From: SZUA-35 sp963781035
Lineage (GTDB): Bacteria; Actinomycetota; Acidimicrobiia; Acidimicrobiales; SZUA-35
Reading direction: 5' to 3'
Assembly (NCBI GenBank): GCA_963781035.1
Contig: CAWAEN010000015.1
Coordinates: 310,001 to 374,000 of the forward strand
DNA: 64,000 nt
A program made the position numbers and the translations under genes. Shown one piece after another: positions 9,828-18,810 of the stretch. Within the stretch, counting starts at the first letter, position 1. Every line of letters starts with the position of its first letter. The notes under the pieces are model-generated. The model ran no database searches. It saw nothing but the letters and a program-made list of their open reading frames with translations, and had not been told where the DNA came from.

Positions 9828-11154
9828 TCAGAGGGTGAGATTGATGGTCGAGTAGGCGTGCCGGCCCGGCCGGAAGACGGCTTGGGTCCGAATCGGGTCC
9901 CGCTCTTCGAACACGGGTCTGGCCGAGGCCACGACCGGTTCATTGAGATGCTCCGCCCCGACCACGTCCGTCGGCGTCCTGAGCGCTCGGCCCGTGACGA
10001 GCGTCGCCGAACGAACCAGTACCGTCGTCCAGGCCGATGTCGACGGAGCCTTCGTCGAAGCCCGCCTTGGCGAGTTCGGTGGCCAGACGAAGCCGATCAT
10101 CGAGAAGCGTCTGGTGCGCGGCGGCCGAACTGGCCGTCAATCGAACCGAGACCTGGTCGCCGTTGGTGCGGACCTGGACGACGAGCTCGCCGAGTTCTGC
10201 CGGTCGAAGTCGAATCCGAACCTCCTGACCGTCCGCCGACGAGCGAATGCGATCGAAGGCGAGCCGGACGTCATCCCAGAGGCTGCCCTCGGCAGATGCC
10301 AGCGGACCCGGCGTTGGTGCCAGATCCGGGGCCGAGACCTGGCTGGGCGTCGGCGCCACACCGGCTGTTCTGGCCTCCTGCCGAGCCGCGGCCACTGCCG
10401 AGTCGAACCCGTCGCCACTCGGTGGTACGGCCCGGGTTGGCATCGCATCGTCGCTCGGCTTGGCCGGAACGGCTGTGCTCTGATCTTCATTGCCGGCAGA
10501 CATACCCTCGTCCACTGCCGGCGGCACGTCTCTCGCCGACGTCGATGCCTGGTTCGCAGCATCAACGGCGGCCGCGTCCGGACCTCGGCCGGTCGCCATG
10601 GAGCTGCCAGAGGTCGAACCGGCTGCGAGGCGAGTGGGTGTGGTCCCGCCATCTCCGGCCACTGCGACCTGCCCGTCGACGTCCGAGGCGATTCCGCCGG
10701 CTTCCGTGGAGTCCGAGACGGTGGGAGACGTGGCGTTCGCCGACACCTGAGCATCGGAAAGGACGGCTCCTTCGGTCGCTGAGACGATGGTTGGCGTGGC
10801 AGCCGCCTCGACCGTGGGGCCGGTCGAGGGGCTGCCTTCGCCACTTTCCCCCTTGGCGGTGGGGTGATCTTGAACGGAAACGGGTGCGTCGGTCGTCGTC
10901 GCGAGATGGGCCGTGTGCAGGACCGTCGTCGACTCTGACGTCGCGTCGGGGCTCGCCTCCTCGTCTGACTCGACCTGGCCGGTTTCCGTCGCCTCGTCGC
11001 CGCCGGCTGCTGCCTTGGCGTCGTCGAGGGCGGGCCCGAACGGCACCTGCCGCTGGGGATCGCCTGATCGGTTCGACGCCTGCGCCCTGGGCGCGGCGTC
11101 TGCGGGAGGGGCGGCATCGACGGTGGCCGGAATGCCGGCGATCATGACGGTCAT
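9828..11154 (-). CDS. fliK: flagellar hook-length control protein FliK (probable frameshift near its end)
   Basis: A long Ala/Thr/Ser/Pro-rich N-terminal region (about residues 1-290), expected for the FliK ruler, leads to a conserved Flg_hook domain with VRIRLRPAELGELVVQVRTN and VRLTASSAAAHQTLLDDR. The raw frame stops at 9940. A shift near 9950-9958 would extend it in frame through PVVASARPVFEERDPIRTQ to the end STINLTL at 9828, close to flgD. The extension is an inference; if wrong, the gene ends at 9940. The ATG overlaps the transglycosylase stop. Confidence 0.78.
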
Positions 11155-11810
11155 GAGTGCGTCTCCAAGACGTTGAGGACCTTCTGGACGTAGTGCTGGG
11201 TTTCGGCGAACGGCGGTACCCCGTTGTGTTCGGCCACCGCACCGGGCCCGGCGTTGTATGCGGCCACTGCGAGGTCGACCCGGCCGAAGCGGGCGAGGTC
11301 GCGGGCCAGGTATCGGGCCGCGCCGTCGATCGCCGACACGGGTTCGAACGGATCGACACCCATCTCGGCTGCCGTGGCGGGCATGAACTGCATCAGGCCG
11401 CTGGCGCCGACCGGGCTGATCGCCGCCGGGTCGAATCCAGACTCGATCTCGGCAACCGAGGCAAGGAGCGTCGGGCTGACTCCGTGTCGTTGCCCGGCCT
11501 CGTTGAACAGTGCGGCATAGGGAGTGTTGGCGTCGACCGCCACGAAGGCGGTCGTACTCGGTACCGGAGCCGAGATCGTCGGAGCAGCGACTCCAGACGC
11601 CGTCGATGACACCGCCGCCATCGACGCCGTCGGCGACGACGACACGGCGCCATCGGCATCGAGCGCGGCTCCGAGCGTGGCCGAGAACGGGTCAGACCCA
11701 CGAGTCTGGGCCGCGTTCGAGCGGGCGATCACCGGCTTCGTGACGCCGCCGATGGCCGAGCGAATCTCGGCTATCCGGCCTGCTGCCGGCGTGATGGAGA
11801 CGAGGCTCAT
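11151..11810 (-). CDS. flagellar-cluster lytic transglycosylase (SLT domain)
   Basis: This 219-residue protein has a C-terminal soluble lytic transglycosylase domain: VAEIESGFDPAAISPVGASG with the catalytic Glu, LMQFMP and AYNAGPGAVAEHNG. Its N-terminus has a short helix AGRIAEIRSAIGG and a variable linker. Position between fliJ and fliK suggests it opens peptidoglycan for the rod, replacing the muramidase part of FlgJ. No signal peptide is evident, consistent with export through the flagellar apparatus (inference). Start and stop overlap neighbours by four bases. Confidence 0.85.
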   Translation of the reverse strand: MSLVSITPAAGRIAEIRSAIGGVTKPVIARSNAAQTRGSDPFSATLGAALDADGAVSSSPTASMAAVSSTASGVAAPTISAPVPSTTAFVAVDANTPYAALFNEAGQRHGVSPTLLASVAEIESGFDPAAISPVGASGLMQFMPATAAEMGVDPFEPVSAIDGAARYLARDLARFGRVDLAVAAYNAGPGAVAEHNGVPPFAETQHYVQKVLNVLETHS

Positions 11811-12241
11811 GCCGCCGCCCCTTCCGCTTTCCGAGCGGTACGAGCGTTGATGACGTCTTCGAGTGACTGCTCGGCTTCACGGTCCTGGGCGTCAGCATCG
11901 GCCTCGGCGAGACGATCGACGAGTCGACCGAGCGCATCGAGCCGAGTTCGCTGGTGCTGCCACGCGCTGCGCTTGATCTCGACGGAGATGGCCGCCGCAT
12001 CCCGATCGAGCCTGCGCTGTTGTTCGGTGAGCCATCCCGCCTCGATCAGGCTGCGGCCGAACCGCACCGAGAAGATGTCGGGCTGCTCGACGACCTCACG
12101 ACATTGAAGGAAGACGGTACGCAGGGCGACCTCGGCCGCCTCTCGTTCATTGGTCGCTTCGACGAACTCGCGCCGGCTGCTGATCTCGCGCTTCTCGGTG
12201 AGGTCGGCAAGCCGCCGCATTCGCTTCGTTCGTGTGCTCAC
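11807..12241 (-). CDS. fliJ: flagellar export chaperone FliJ
   Basis: This is a 144-residue, highly charged, almost entirely helical coiled-coil protein (RLADLTEKREISSRREFVEA, LTEQQRRLDRDAA). Its size, composition and position directly after the export ATPase fit FliJ, which sits in the FliI ring and stimulates it. FliJ proteins diverge strongly in sequence, so context carries much of the call. Both ends overlap neighbouring genes by four bases. Confidence 0.75.
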   Translation of the reverse strand: MSTRTKRMRRLADLTEKREISSRREFVEATNEREAAEVALRTVFLQCREVVEQPDIFSVRFGRSLIEAGWLTEQQRRLDRDAAAISVEIKRSAWQHQRTRLDALGRLVDRLAEADADAQDREAEQSLEDVINARTARKAEGAAA

Positions 12242-13647
12242 GTCGCCATCGCTTTCTCACTGTTGATCTGGGCGGTCAGGTAGGCCCCGGTCGAGTCGGG
12301 TCGATCACCGGCGGGATCGGGCAACGGGGTCGATCCGAGTCCGACGGCGGAAGCCAGTCGTTGCCACGTGTCCGACATCGATTCGAGCTCTGACATCGGC
12401 TGGCGGGCGAAGTTCGTCATCGCGTCACGGCGTGCGACGGCTTCGTCGATCCAGGCATCGCTGCCGCCGCTGTACATGCCGAGTTCGAGGAGATCACGTG
12501 CCTCGTCGTACGTGGCCAACAGATGACGGAAGTGTGCAGCAGCAGCCTGCTGTTCAGCGGTGGTGACCTTTCCGGCCACACGGGACGCCGACTGGAGTAC
12601 ATCGATGCTCGGGAAGTGGCCGGCGTTGGCCAACTTTCGACTCAGCGCGATGTGACCGTCGAGGATGGCGCGACTCGTGTCACCGATCGGATCGTTGAGG
12701 TCATCGCCCTCGACCAGCACTGAGTAGAAGCCCGTGATCGATCCCGATGCCGATGTCCCTGCTCGTTCGAGCAGCTGCGGCAGGAGCGCGAACACCGACG
12801 GCGGGTATCCCTTGGAGGTCGGCACCTCTCCTGCGGCCAAGCCGATCTCCCGTTGCGCCATCGCGAAGCGAGTGAGGCTGTCCATCAGCAAGAGGACGTT
12901 GGCACCGTCGTCGCGGAAGCCTTCGGCGATTCGGGTGGCGAGGAAGGCGGCGTTGCGGCGAACGAGAGCGGGCTGGTCCGATGTGGCGACGACGACCACA
13001 CATTTCGCCAGGCCCTCGGGACCGAGGTCGTGTTCGATGAACTCGCGGACTTCGCGTCCTCGTTCGCCGACCAAGGCCAGGACGGTCACATCGGCATCGG
13101 TTCCCCGGAGCAGCATCGACAGGAGACTGGACTTGCCGACACCGGAGCCGGCCATGATGCCGACCCGTTGTCCCTGGCCGACCGTGAGGAGTCCGTCGAT
13201 GACTCGCACACCGGTTTGGAGTGGCTCGGCAACCAGCGGGCGCTCGAGCGGGGCAGGAGGTTCGTTGTGGAGCGGGACCTGCGCGACCCCGAGAAGGGGA
13301 CCGCATCCGTCGATGGGGCGCCCCAAGCCGTCCAGCACGCGTCCGATCAGGGCTGACCCGACGGGCGCCTGGAGCGTGGCCCGGGCAGAACGCACCGTCT
13401 CACCGGCGCGGATGCCGAACAGCGAGCCGAGCGGGAGGGCGGTGAGTTTGCCGGGAGCGACCGCAACGACCTCGGCCTCGACACCCGGATCGTCGCCGAT
13501 GACGACGAGGTCGCCGGTCGCAAGGCGCAGCCCGGTGACCTCGGCGTGCATGCCGACGATGCGTTCGACGCGTCCTGTTCGTTCCGGGCGAGCGGCGCGG
13601 CGCACCGAGCGCATGAGTTCGTCGTCGAGTACGGGACATCCGGTCAT
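12238..13647 (-). CDS. fliI: flagellum-specific export ATPase FliI
   Basis: This 469-residue protein is the cytoplasmic ATPase of the flagellar type III export apparatus. The F1-type core is intact: Walker A GSGVGKSSLL near residue 168, LVGERGREVREFIEHDLG, Walker B VLLLMDSLTRFAMAQREIGL and the GYPPSVFALLPQLLERAGT segment. No frameshift is seen. It overlaps fliH and fliJ by four bases at each end, indicating tight translational coupling in a fliH-fliI-fliJ unit. Confidence 0.95.
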   Translation of the reverse strand: MTGCPVLDDELMRSVRRAARPERTGRVERIVGMHAEVTGLRLATGDLVVIGDDPGVEAEVVAVAPGKLTALPLGSLFGIRAGETVRSARATLQAPVGSALIGRVLDGLGRPIDGCGPLLGVAQVPLHNEPPAPLERPLVAEPLQTGVRVIDGLLTVGQGQRVGIMAGSGVGKSSLLSMLLRGTDADVTVLALVGERGREVREFIEHDLGPEGLAKCVVVVATSDQPALVRRNAAFLATRIAEGFRDDGANVLLLMDSLTRFAMAQREIGLAAGEVPTSKGYPPSVFALLPQLLERAGTSASGSITGFYSVLVEGDDLNDPIGDTSRAILDGHIALSRKLANAGHFPSIDVLQSASRVAGKVTTAEQQAAAAHFRHLLATYDEARDLLELGMYSGGSDAWIDEAVARRDAMTNFARQPMSELESMSDTWQRLASAVGLGSTPLPDPAGDRPDSTGAYLTAQINSEKAMAT

Positions 13648-14282
13648 GACAGGAGCTCCTGCTTGACCCGTTCGAGGGATGAGGCGAGTCGAGCGTCGAT
13701 CGAGCCGCTGGGGGTGTCGGCCACGGCGTCGCCAGAAGCGACGGTCGGGTCGGCGACGAGCTCGAACGATCGATCGACCATCAGGTCGTCGACAGAACCG
13801 AGGGTCTCGACATCAGAAGGGTGCAGTCTGACCACAGCCCTCTCACCCCGATCGATCTCGCTGAAGCAACGCAGAATCGCGTCGCGACCTGGGCTGTTGC
13901 TGCATGCCACTTCTCGCATCAGGATCACCTCGGCCAACTGCAACGCGAGGTCGAGGGCCTCTTGCGGACCGGACTCTTCCCACGTCGTGGCCGATTGGTC
14001 GAGTCTGGCCATCGCCGCTTCGACGGCGGCGAGCGCGAGCGCGACATCCTTCCGCATTGCGGCATCGGCGGCGGCGACACCCTCGGAGAAGCCCTCCTGA
14101 TACGCATCGGCCACGAGCTCGTCTGCGGACTGCCCATGGTCTCCGGCGTCGACATCCACGTCGAAGCCGTGCTTGCCGTTGGCCCGCGGCTCGTGACGCG
14201 CCTGACCCACCAGGGTTGCGATGGGCAACCGATCGAGGCCTTCGCCCCGCATCACTGCGGATGACTCACGAGACAAAGTCAT
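13644..14282 (-). CDS. fliH: flagellar assembly protein FliH
   Basis: FliH regulates FliI and tethers it to the export gate. The protein has a charged N-terminus, then YQEGFSEGVAAADAAMRKD (the Gly-rich helical stretch of FliH) and a C-terminal domain with LDLALQLAEVILMREV, VRLHPSDVETLG and SIDARLASSLERVKQELLS. ATG 14282 is chosen because the frame upstream lies inside fliG; a strong GAGGAGG stands only two bases before it, so a TTG two codons later (14276) is also possible. It overlaps the end of fliG by 17 bp. Confidence 0.85.
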   Translation of the reverse strand: MTLSRESSAVMRGEGLDRLPIATLVGQARHEPRANGKHGFDVDVDAGDHGQSADELVADAYQEGFSEGVAAADAAMRKDVALALAAVEAAMARLDQSATTWEESGPQEALDLALQLAEVILMREVACSNSPGRDAILRCFSEIDRGERAVVRLHPSDVETLGSVDDLMVDRSFELVADPTVASGDAVADTPSGSIDARLASSLERVKQELLS

Positions 14283-15276
14283 CACCTCCTCGGTTGATGA
14301 CCAGCTCGCCGGTCGCCTCCAGCTCGCGAACCGAGTCGAGAATCGAGGTCTGAGCCTCGGCGACATCGGCCATGCGAACCGAGCCGAGCAGCTCCATCTC
14401 GTCGAGCAGGTTCTCCTTGGCCCGGGAGGACAGATTGTTGAGGAACTTGTCGCGAACACCCTGGCTGGTGCCCTTGAGCGCCAGCGGAAGGATGTTGGAA
14501 TCGACCTGACGAAGCACGATCTGCATCTGGCGATCGTCGAGCAACGTGAGATCGTCGAACACGAACATCTGCGCTCGGACTTCTGCGCCGAGAGCTGCGT
14601 CGTAGGCGTCGAGCGCCTCGAGAATTCCCTCGTTCAGATCCTTGGAGAGTCCTCCGAGCAGCTGCACCAGCGTCTCGACTCCCCCGCTGGTCGACAGGAA
14701 GCGGTTCTCGAGGCTCGGCTTCATCTCGTGTTCGAGACCGACCTCGACTTCTCGCAGTGCTTCACCGGAGACCTTGTCGATGGCTCCGAGCCGGACGCCG
14801 ACGTCGGCCACCAACTCGACCGGGAGCGCCTCGAGCACGCCGCTGGCGAACTCGAGATTCAGGGTCGACAGGATCAGAGCGATCGTCTGCGGGTGTTCGT
14901 CTGACAGGCTGGCGGCGACGAGCTTGGCGTCGAGCCGGTCGAAGAACTGGAACGGCACGGTCGGCGCCGTCGAGTCGAGGCGGCTCAGGATCTCGCGAGC
15001 CGTTCGGTCGCCGAGCGACTCCTGGAGGAAGACGCGGGCGAGCTCGGCGTCACCGATGGGAAGCGGCGGTTCGCCGGTGGCATCGTCGATGAACTGCCGA
15101 AGAACGGCATCGCCCGTCGCCGCGTCGACCACACCGAGGTTGGCGAGCTCTTCGATGACGGCCGCCACCTCGTGGTTCTTCAGGCCGAACAGCAGAGGTC
15201 CGGCCTTCTCCACACCGAGACGGAGGATCAGGATGGCGACTTTTCGTGCACCGGGGAGCGTTGCTGCGGTGCTCAT
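14266..15276 (-). CDS. fliG: flagellar motor switch protein FliG
   Basis: FliG sits on the MS ring and couples stator torque to rotation. Landmarks are the N-terminal ARKVAILILRLGVEKAGPLL, the middle-domain EHPQTIALILSTLN, and the C-terminal torque domain with MFVFDDLTLLDDRQMQIVLR and LPLALKGTS. Charged residues of the torque helix are present. The start at 15276 (MSTAATLPGARK) is chosen over 15303 because its ATG overlaps the fliF TGA by four bases. About 336 residues is normal. Confidence 0.95.
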   Translation of the reverse strand: MSTAATLPGARKVAILILRLGVEKAGPLLFGLKNHEVAAVIEELANLGVVDAATGDAVLRQFIDDATGEPPLPIGDAELARVFLQESLGDRTAREILSRLDSTAPTVPFQFFDRLDAKLVAASLSDEHPQTIALILSTLNLEFASGVLEALPVELVADVGVRLGAIDKVSGEALREVEVGLEHEMKPSLENRFLSTSGGVETLVQLLGGLSKDLNEGILEALDAYDAALGAEVRAQMFVFDDLTLLDDRQMQIVLRQVDSNILPLALKGTSQGVRDKFLNNLSSRAKENLLDEMELLGSVRMADVAEAQTSILDSVRELEATGELVINRGGDDFVS

Positions 15277-16838
15277 CGGACCTGCTCTGGTTCCGACAAC
15301 CACTGGCGGAGGACCGCAGCGATGTCATCCGGCTGGTTGGCGACGAGCTCGAGGAGGTCGCCTTCTGTCTGTTGCATCCGGCCGTCGGCCGTCGTACCGG
15401 CGGTGAGTGCACCGGCCGGGATTGCATCGAGGTCGATGCTGTCGATGACCTGCCGACGACTGGCCCGACGGAGGAGCATCAAGCCCATCACGAGGACCAG
15501 CAGGCCGATGACGATCGCACCGGCGGTGCGGACCATGTCCATGATGCCGCTCGGAGCGGCCACCGCTTCGACGGCTTCGAGCGCTGCGGCTTCTTGTTCC
15601 TCGACCGAAACGTCGAACGGCAAGAGGTTCACGGCCACGACATCGCCGCGCGCGACGTCGGCCCCGACAGCTGCAGTGACGATGGATTCGATCTCGGCGA
15701 TTCGCTCGGCCGGCACCGTGGCTTCGTCGATCACGACCGCCACCGACAACGAACGGATGGCGCCGGGCGCTGTCTCGGTGCTGGTGATCACCGTGTCCAG
15801 GGCGTAGATCACGTCACGTTCGTCCAGCCGATACGAGGAGCCGTCGCTTCCTTCCACGACGGGACCTTCGAGGATCTCGTCCTCGATGCTGACGACACCC
15901 TGCTCGGTCGCTCCGGCGTCGCCGTATTCCTCGAGCCTGGTCGTCTCGCTGCGGGGCAGCGTCTCGCCGTCGGCGTTGGTCGACTCGCTGAACGACTCCT
16001 CGGTGCGGACCACCTGATCGAAGTCGAGATCGGCGGTGACGTTCACCATTGCTCGGCCGGGACCGACCACGGGAAGCAGCAGATCCTGGAGCTGCCGTTC
16101 GATGTCGGACTCGAACGACTCACGCATGCGGATCTGGTTGTCCGACTCCATGCCGGCAAGACCGTCTGTGTCGCCTCCGGCCAGCATCCGTCCGGCATCA
16201 TCGGTCACGGTCACCTGATCGGGGGTGAGTCCCTCGACCGAGGAGGCGACGAGGTTCACGATCGCCTGCACTTGGGTCGGCGTGATCGTTGAGCTACCGC
16301 TCGTCTGGAGGAGAACAGACGCCGACGCCTGGATCTCGTCACCAACGAACAGGTCCTGTTCGGGAATGACCAGATGCACGTTGGCGCCCGCAACCCCGTC
16401 GATGACGGCGATGGTCGAGGCGAGCTCGCCCTCCATCGCCCGCTGGTAGCCGACCCGTTGATCGAACTCGGATGACGTGATGCCCTGATCGTCGAGGATC
16501 GACCATCCGTCGCTGCTGTCGGGAAGCCCGAGCGAACTCATGTCGAGCCTGGTCGATGCCACATCTTGACGAGGCACCCAGACGACGCGTCCCGAATCGG
16601 ACAGCTCGTACGGAATACCGCGGCTCTCGAGCTCGTCGACCACGCCGGCCGCTGTCTCCGGCTCGAGGCCAGAGTACAGAATGCCCATCGTCGTCGAGCC
16701 GCCGAGGCGACTGACGAACACGATGAGGCCGACGACGGCGAGGAACACACCGGCAAGTACGACCTGCTGGTTGACGTTCATTCGCCGGATCGACTGCACC
16801 GTCGAGCCTCCGAAGGCCTCCATACTGTTTCCTGGCAT
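15273..16838 (-). CDS. fliF: flagellar MS-ring protein FliF
   Basis: This 521-residue protein forms the membrane MS ring. It has a first transmembrane segment at about 26-43 (VVLAGVFLAVVGLIVFV), the secretin-like ring-building region (YSGLEPETAAGVVDELESRG, QRAMEGELASTIAVIDGVAG, VHLVIPE), an acidic periplasmic linker and a second transmembrane segment near 440-460 followed by the FliG-binding tail ending LSEPEQVR. The reading frame is intact. Its ATG overlaps the fliE stop. Confidence 0.95.
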   Translation of the reverse strand: MPGNSMEAFGGSTVQSIRRMNVNQQVVLAGVFLAVVGLIVFVSRLGGSTTMGILYSGLEPETAAGVVDELESRGIPYELSDSGRVVWVPRQDVASTRLDMSSLGLPDSSDGWSILDDQGITSSEFDQRVGYQRAMEGELASTIAVIDGVAGANVHLVIPEQDLFVGDEIQASASVLLQTSGSSTITPTQVQAIVNLVASSVEGLTPDQVTVTDDAGRMLAGGDTDGLAGMESDNQIRMRESFESDIERQLQDLLLPVVGPGRAMVNVTADLDFDQVVRTEESFSESTNADGETLPRSETTRLEEYGDAGATEQGVVSIEDEILEGPVVEGSDGSSYRLDERDVIYALDTVITSTETAPGAIRSLSVAVVIDEATVPAERIAEIESIVTAAVGADVARGDVVAVNLLPFDVSVEEQEAAALEAVEAVAAPSGIMDMVRTAGAIVIGLLVLVMGLMLLRRASRRQVIDSIDLDAIPAGALTAGTTADGRMQQTEGDLLELVANQPDDIAAVLRQWLSEPEQVR

Positions 16839-17143
16839 CAGACCTGCATCCTCATGATGTCGTTGAAGGCTTCGATGGCACGGTTGCGAACGGCGACCGT
16901 GACCTCGGTGACGAGCTGGGCCTCGGTGGCAGCGATCATGTAGTCACTCACCGAGGAGAGATCGCCGGTGGCGCCGGCAAGGGCAGCAGAGTCGGCGCGA
17001 GACTCGGCGCTGCCGAGACTCTTGAGTGCAGCACCGATGGAATCGCCGAAACCGCTCGTCTCGGCGGGATCGGTGGCGCGAGAAGGAGCGGAGCCGGCGC
17101 CACCGAGTGTGTTGACCTGGACGGTACGGACGGGATCGATCAT
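16838..17143 (-). CDS. fliE: flagellar hook-basal body adaptor FliE
   Basis: FliE connects the MS ring to the rod. The 101-residue frame from ATG 17143 contains the conserved C-terminal helix TEAQLVTEVTVAVRNRAIEA followed by FNDIMRMQV. The start is placed at MIDPVRTVQV, five bases after the flgC stop; the longer open frame upstream lies inside flgC. Confidence 0.9.
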   Translation of the reverse strand: MIDPVRTVQVNTLGGAGSAPSRATDPAETSGFGDSIGAALKSLGSAESRADSAALAGATGDLSSVSDYMIAATEAQLVTEVTVAVRNRAIEAFNDIMRMQV

Positions 17144-17147
17144 CGGC

Positions 17148-17552
17148 TCACTTGCCGATCTCGAGGGCACGCAGGTAGGCATCGCGCGCTCGTTCGAAGG
17201 CCGAGACGTTCGCCTGATAGGCCCGTTGGGCGGCAAGCATGTGCGTCATCTGATCGGAGAGATCCATGTCGGGGCCGAGCACAACGCCGTTCTCGTCCGC
17301 CAGTGGATGGCCGGGGTCGTAGAGCTCGCGGCCACGGGGGTTGCCGAACTCGGCGCGGGTGACAGCGGCACCCGCCGGGCGACCGCCCTCCTCGATCGAC
17401 TGAGCGACGACGAAACGTTCCTGGTATGCGGCCTCGTCCGTGCTGCGGATCGTGTTGATGTTGGCGACGTTGTCGGCCACGGCATCGAGCCATGTCTGAT
17501 AGACGTCCATGCCGGACGAGGCGATGCTGAGGGAGTGAAAGGGTCCGCTCAT
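17148..17552 (-). CDS. flgC: flagellar basal-body rod protein FlgC
   Basis: This 134-residue protein has the rod N-terminal motif SIASSGMDVYQTWLDAVADN with NVANINT and the C-terminal helix HMLAAQRAYQANVSAFERAR. It forms part of the proximal rod with FlgB and FliE. It follows flgB by one base and precedes fliE by four, the usual flgB-flgC-fliE order. Confidence 0.95.
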   Translation of the reverse strand: MSGPFHSLSIASSGMDVYQTWLDAVADNVANINTIRSTDEAAYQERFVVAQSIEEGGRPAGAAVTRAEFGNPRGRELYDPGHPLADENGVVLGPDMDLSDQMTHMLAAQRAYQANVSAFERARDAYLRALEIGK

Positions 17553-17553
17553 G

Positions 17554-17898
17554 TCAACGACTCACCGCAGCTCGGATCAGCCGGTACTGGGCGTTGAGCG
17601 CCTCGGTCACCAGCTGCTGTTTCAGCGCATTCTCGGTCATCGCCGTGAGCTCACGGTCGAGCCGTACGTTGTTGCCGTCGATCCTCGTCGGATCGGTGGT
17701 GTTGGTCTCGGAAACGGCCGTCATCGCCGGCCGACCTCGTTCGATCGCGGAGCGAAGCGAGTCTTCGAAGGACACACGTCTGGCGAGGTAGCCAGGGGTC
17801 TCGACGTTGGCGATGTTCTGCTGGTGTGCCTGTTGCTGGGCCTCCAGTCCACGAAGGGCGGTGGCCAGGCTCTGCGTTGTCAGATCTCCGATGATCAT
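17554..17898 (-). CDS. flgB: flagellar basal-body rod protein FlgB
   Basis: This 114-residue protein has the motif QQAHQQNIANVETPGYLAR and a C-terminal helix ALKQQLVTEALNAQYRLIR, as in FlgB proximal rod proteins. It opens the run flgB to flgE. An extended hairpin (17914-17963) lies 16 bp before the start codon, with the Shine-Dalgarno AGGAG between the hairpin and the ATG. Confidence 0.93.
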   Translation of the reverse strand: MIIGDLTTQSLATALRGLEAQQQAHQQNIANVETPGYLARRVSFEDSLRSAIERGRPAMTAVSETNTTDPTRIDGNNVRLDRELTAMTENALKQQLVTEALNAQYRLIRAAVSR

Positions 17899-18087
17899 GT
17901 CAGGCGCTCCTGGAAGGACGGGAAGATCACACCGACGTCAGTCGGCGTGCAACACCCGTCCTTGGGCGTCTGGTCATCGAGCATCCTCGCTCGCTGGTGA
18001 GGCTCGGCCCCACGGTGGTTTCTATGAGGGGGTCGAACGGCCCGTTTGCCGCGTCATTTGTTCGCGGTGTCGCTCACGCTCGAGGCG
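17899..18087 (-). promoter_or_regulatory. flgB leader with long hairpin
   Basis: This 189-bp gap separates the fliT-position gene from flgB. Arms at 17914-17922 and 17955-17963 (AAGGACGGG with CCCGTCCTT) pair perfectly, and an inner stem around GTCGGCGTG continues it, giving a long leader hairpin directly upstream of the flgB Shine-Dalgarno. It may be a terminator for the fliD-fliS transcript or a processing or regulatory element for the basal-body operon. No clear promoter motif was identified. Confidence 0.45.
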
Positions 18088-18375
18088 TCAGAGCCGGACT
18101 TTCCAACGGGGCTGGTCCGGCGTGTCCCGGTGGAGCACTCGGCCAGAACGTCTGGGCGGCAGCGCCGCTATCGCACCGGCCACATCGTCGATGAGCGTGT
18201 GGCTCGTTCCGAGCAGTCGCTGGGCTCGCTCACGAAGCTCTTCAGGGATCGGTGTCGTCGGAAGCGTCGGTGGCGGCCACGGGTTGTGGCCATCGACGGC
18301 CTTGTCAGCGAGGAGCTTCGCATGATGGGCGAGGCCGGCTTCGTAGCAGTCGAGCACCGCCTCCCACTCGGTCAT
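18088..18375 (-). CDS. small protein in fliT position, possible flagellar chaperone
   Basis: I do not recognise the family. The 95-residue product starts at ATG 18375 (MTEWEAVLDCYEAGLAHHAK), overlapping the fliS stop by four bases, so it is translationally coupled to fliS. It is helical at the N-terminus, then Pro-rich (NPWPPPTLPTTPIPEEL) with a second helix near ERAQRLLGTSHTLIDDVAGA. Genes directly after fliS usually encode FliT-type export chaperones; size and helicity fit, but sequence identity to FliT is not visible to me. Confidence 0.5.
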   Translation of the reverse strand: MTEWEAVLDCYEAGLAHHAKLLADKAVDGHNPWPPPTLPTTPIPEELRERAQRLLGTSHTLIDDVAGAIAALPPRRSGRVLHRDTPDQPRWKVRL

Positions 18376-18806
18376 GCCGTCACAGATCCGGACACACCGC
18401 CGGGAGCGCCTGTCTGGGCCGCCACCTGGCGTTCGGTCTGAGAGATGATGAGCGCTTCCTGCCACGCCTCGACCAGTGGTGCGACCACGTCGATGCATTC
18501 ATCGACCAGCCGCACCGACTTTCGGACGTTGGAGTCGACCAGCTTCTCGCCGAGGTGCTCGTAGATCGATCGCAGCGCAGGACCGCCATCCCATGCGTCG
18601 ACGTCGAGGGCGAGATTCAGCTCGAACACGATGTCCTGGGCATGGACCAGCTGCTCGTGCGCCGCCTCGACATCCTGGTCGAGCACCGCCTTGGCGGCTC
18701 GACGAAGATCCAGGAGCAATCGTTCGTAGAGCTTCACCACCAGTTGGGGACCTGGGGTGACGGACATGCCGTCCTGGTGGTATCGCTGTGCGAGCCGTAC
18801 ATTCAT
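18372..18806 (-). CDS. fliS: flagellin export chaperone FliS
   Basis: This 144-residue four-helix protein has PGPQLVVKLYERLLLDLRRA, HEQLVHAQDIVFELNLAL, DAWDGGPALRSIYEHLGEKL and a last helix near VRLVDECIDVVAPLVEAWQE, matching FliS, which binds the C-terminus of flagellin before export. It follows fliD by four bases. In FliW/CsrA systems FliS-flagellin binding competes with FliW, which links it to the regulators at 40156-40820. Confidence 0.9.
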   Translation of the reverse strand: MNVRLAQRYHQDGMSVTPGPQLVVKLYERLLLDLRRAAKAVLDQDVEAAHEQLVHAQDIVFELNLALDVDAWDGGPALRSIYEHLGEKLVDSNVRKSVRLVDECIDVVAPLVEAWQEALIISQTERQVAAQTGAPGGVSGSVTA

Positions 18807-18810
18807 GTGG

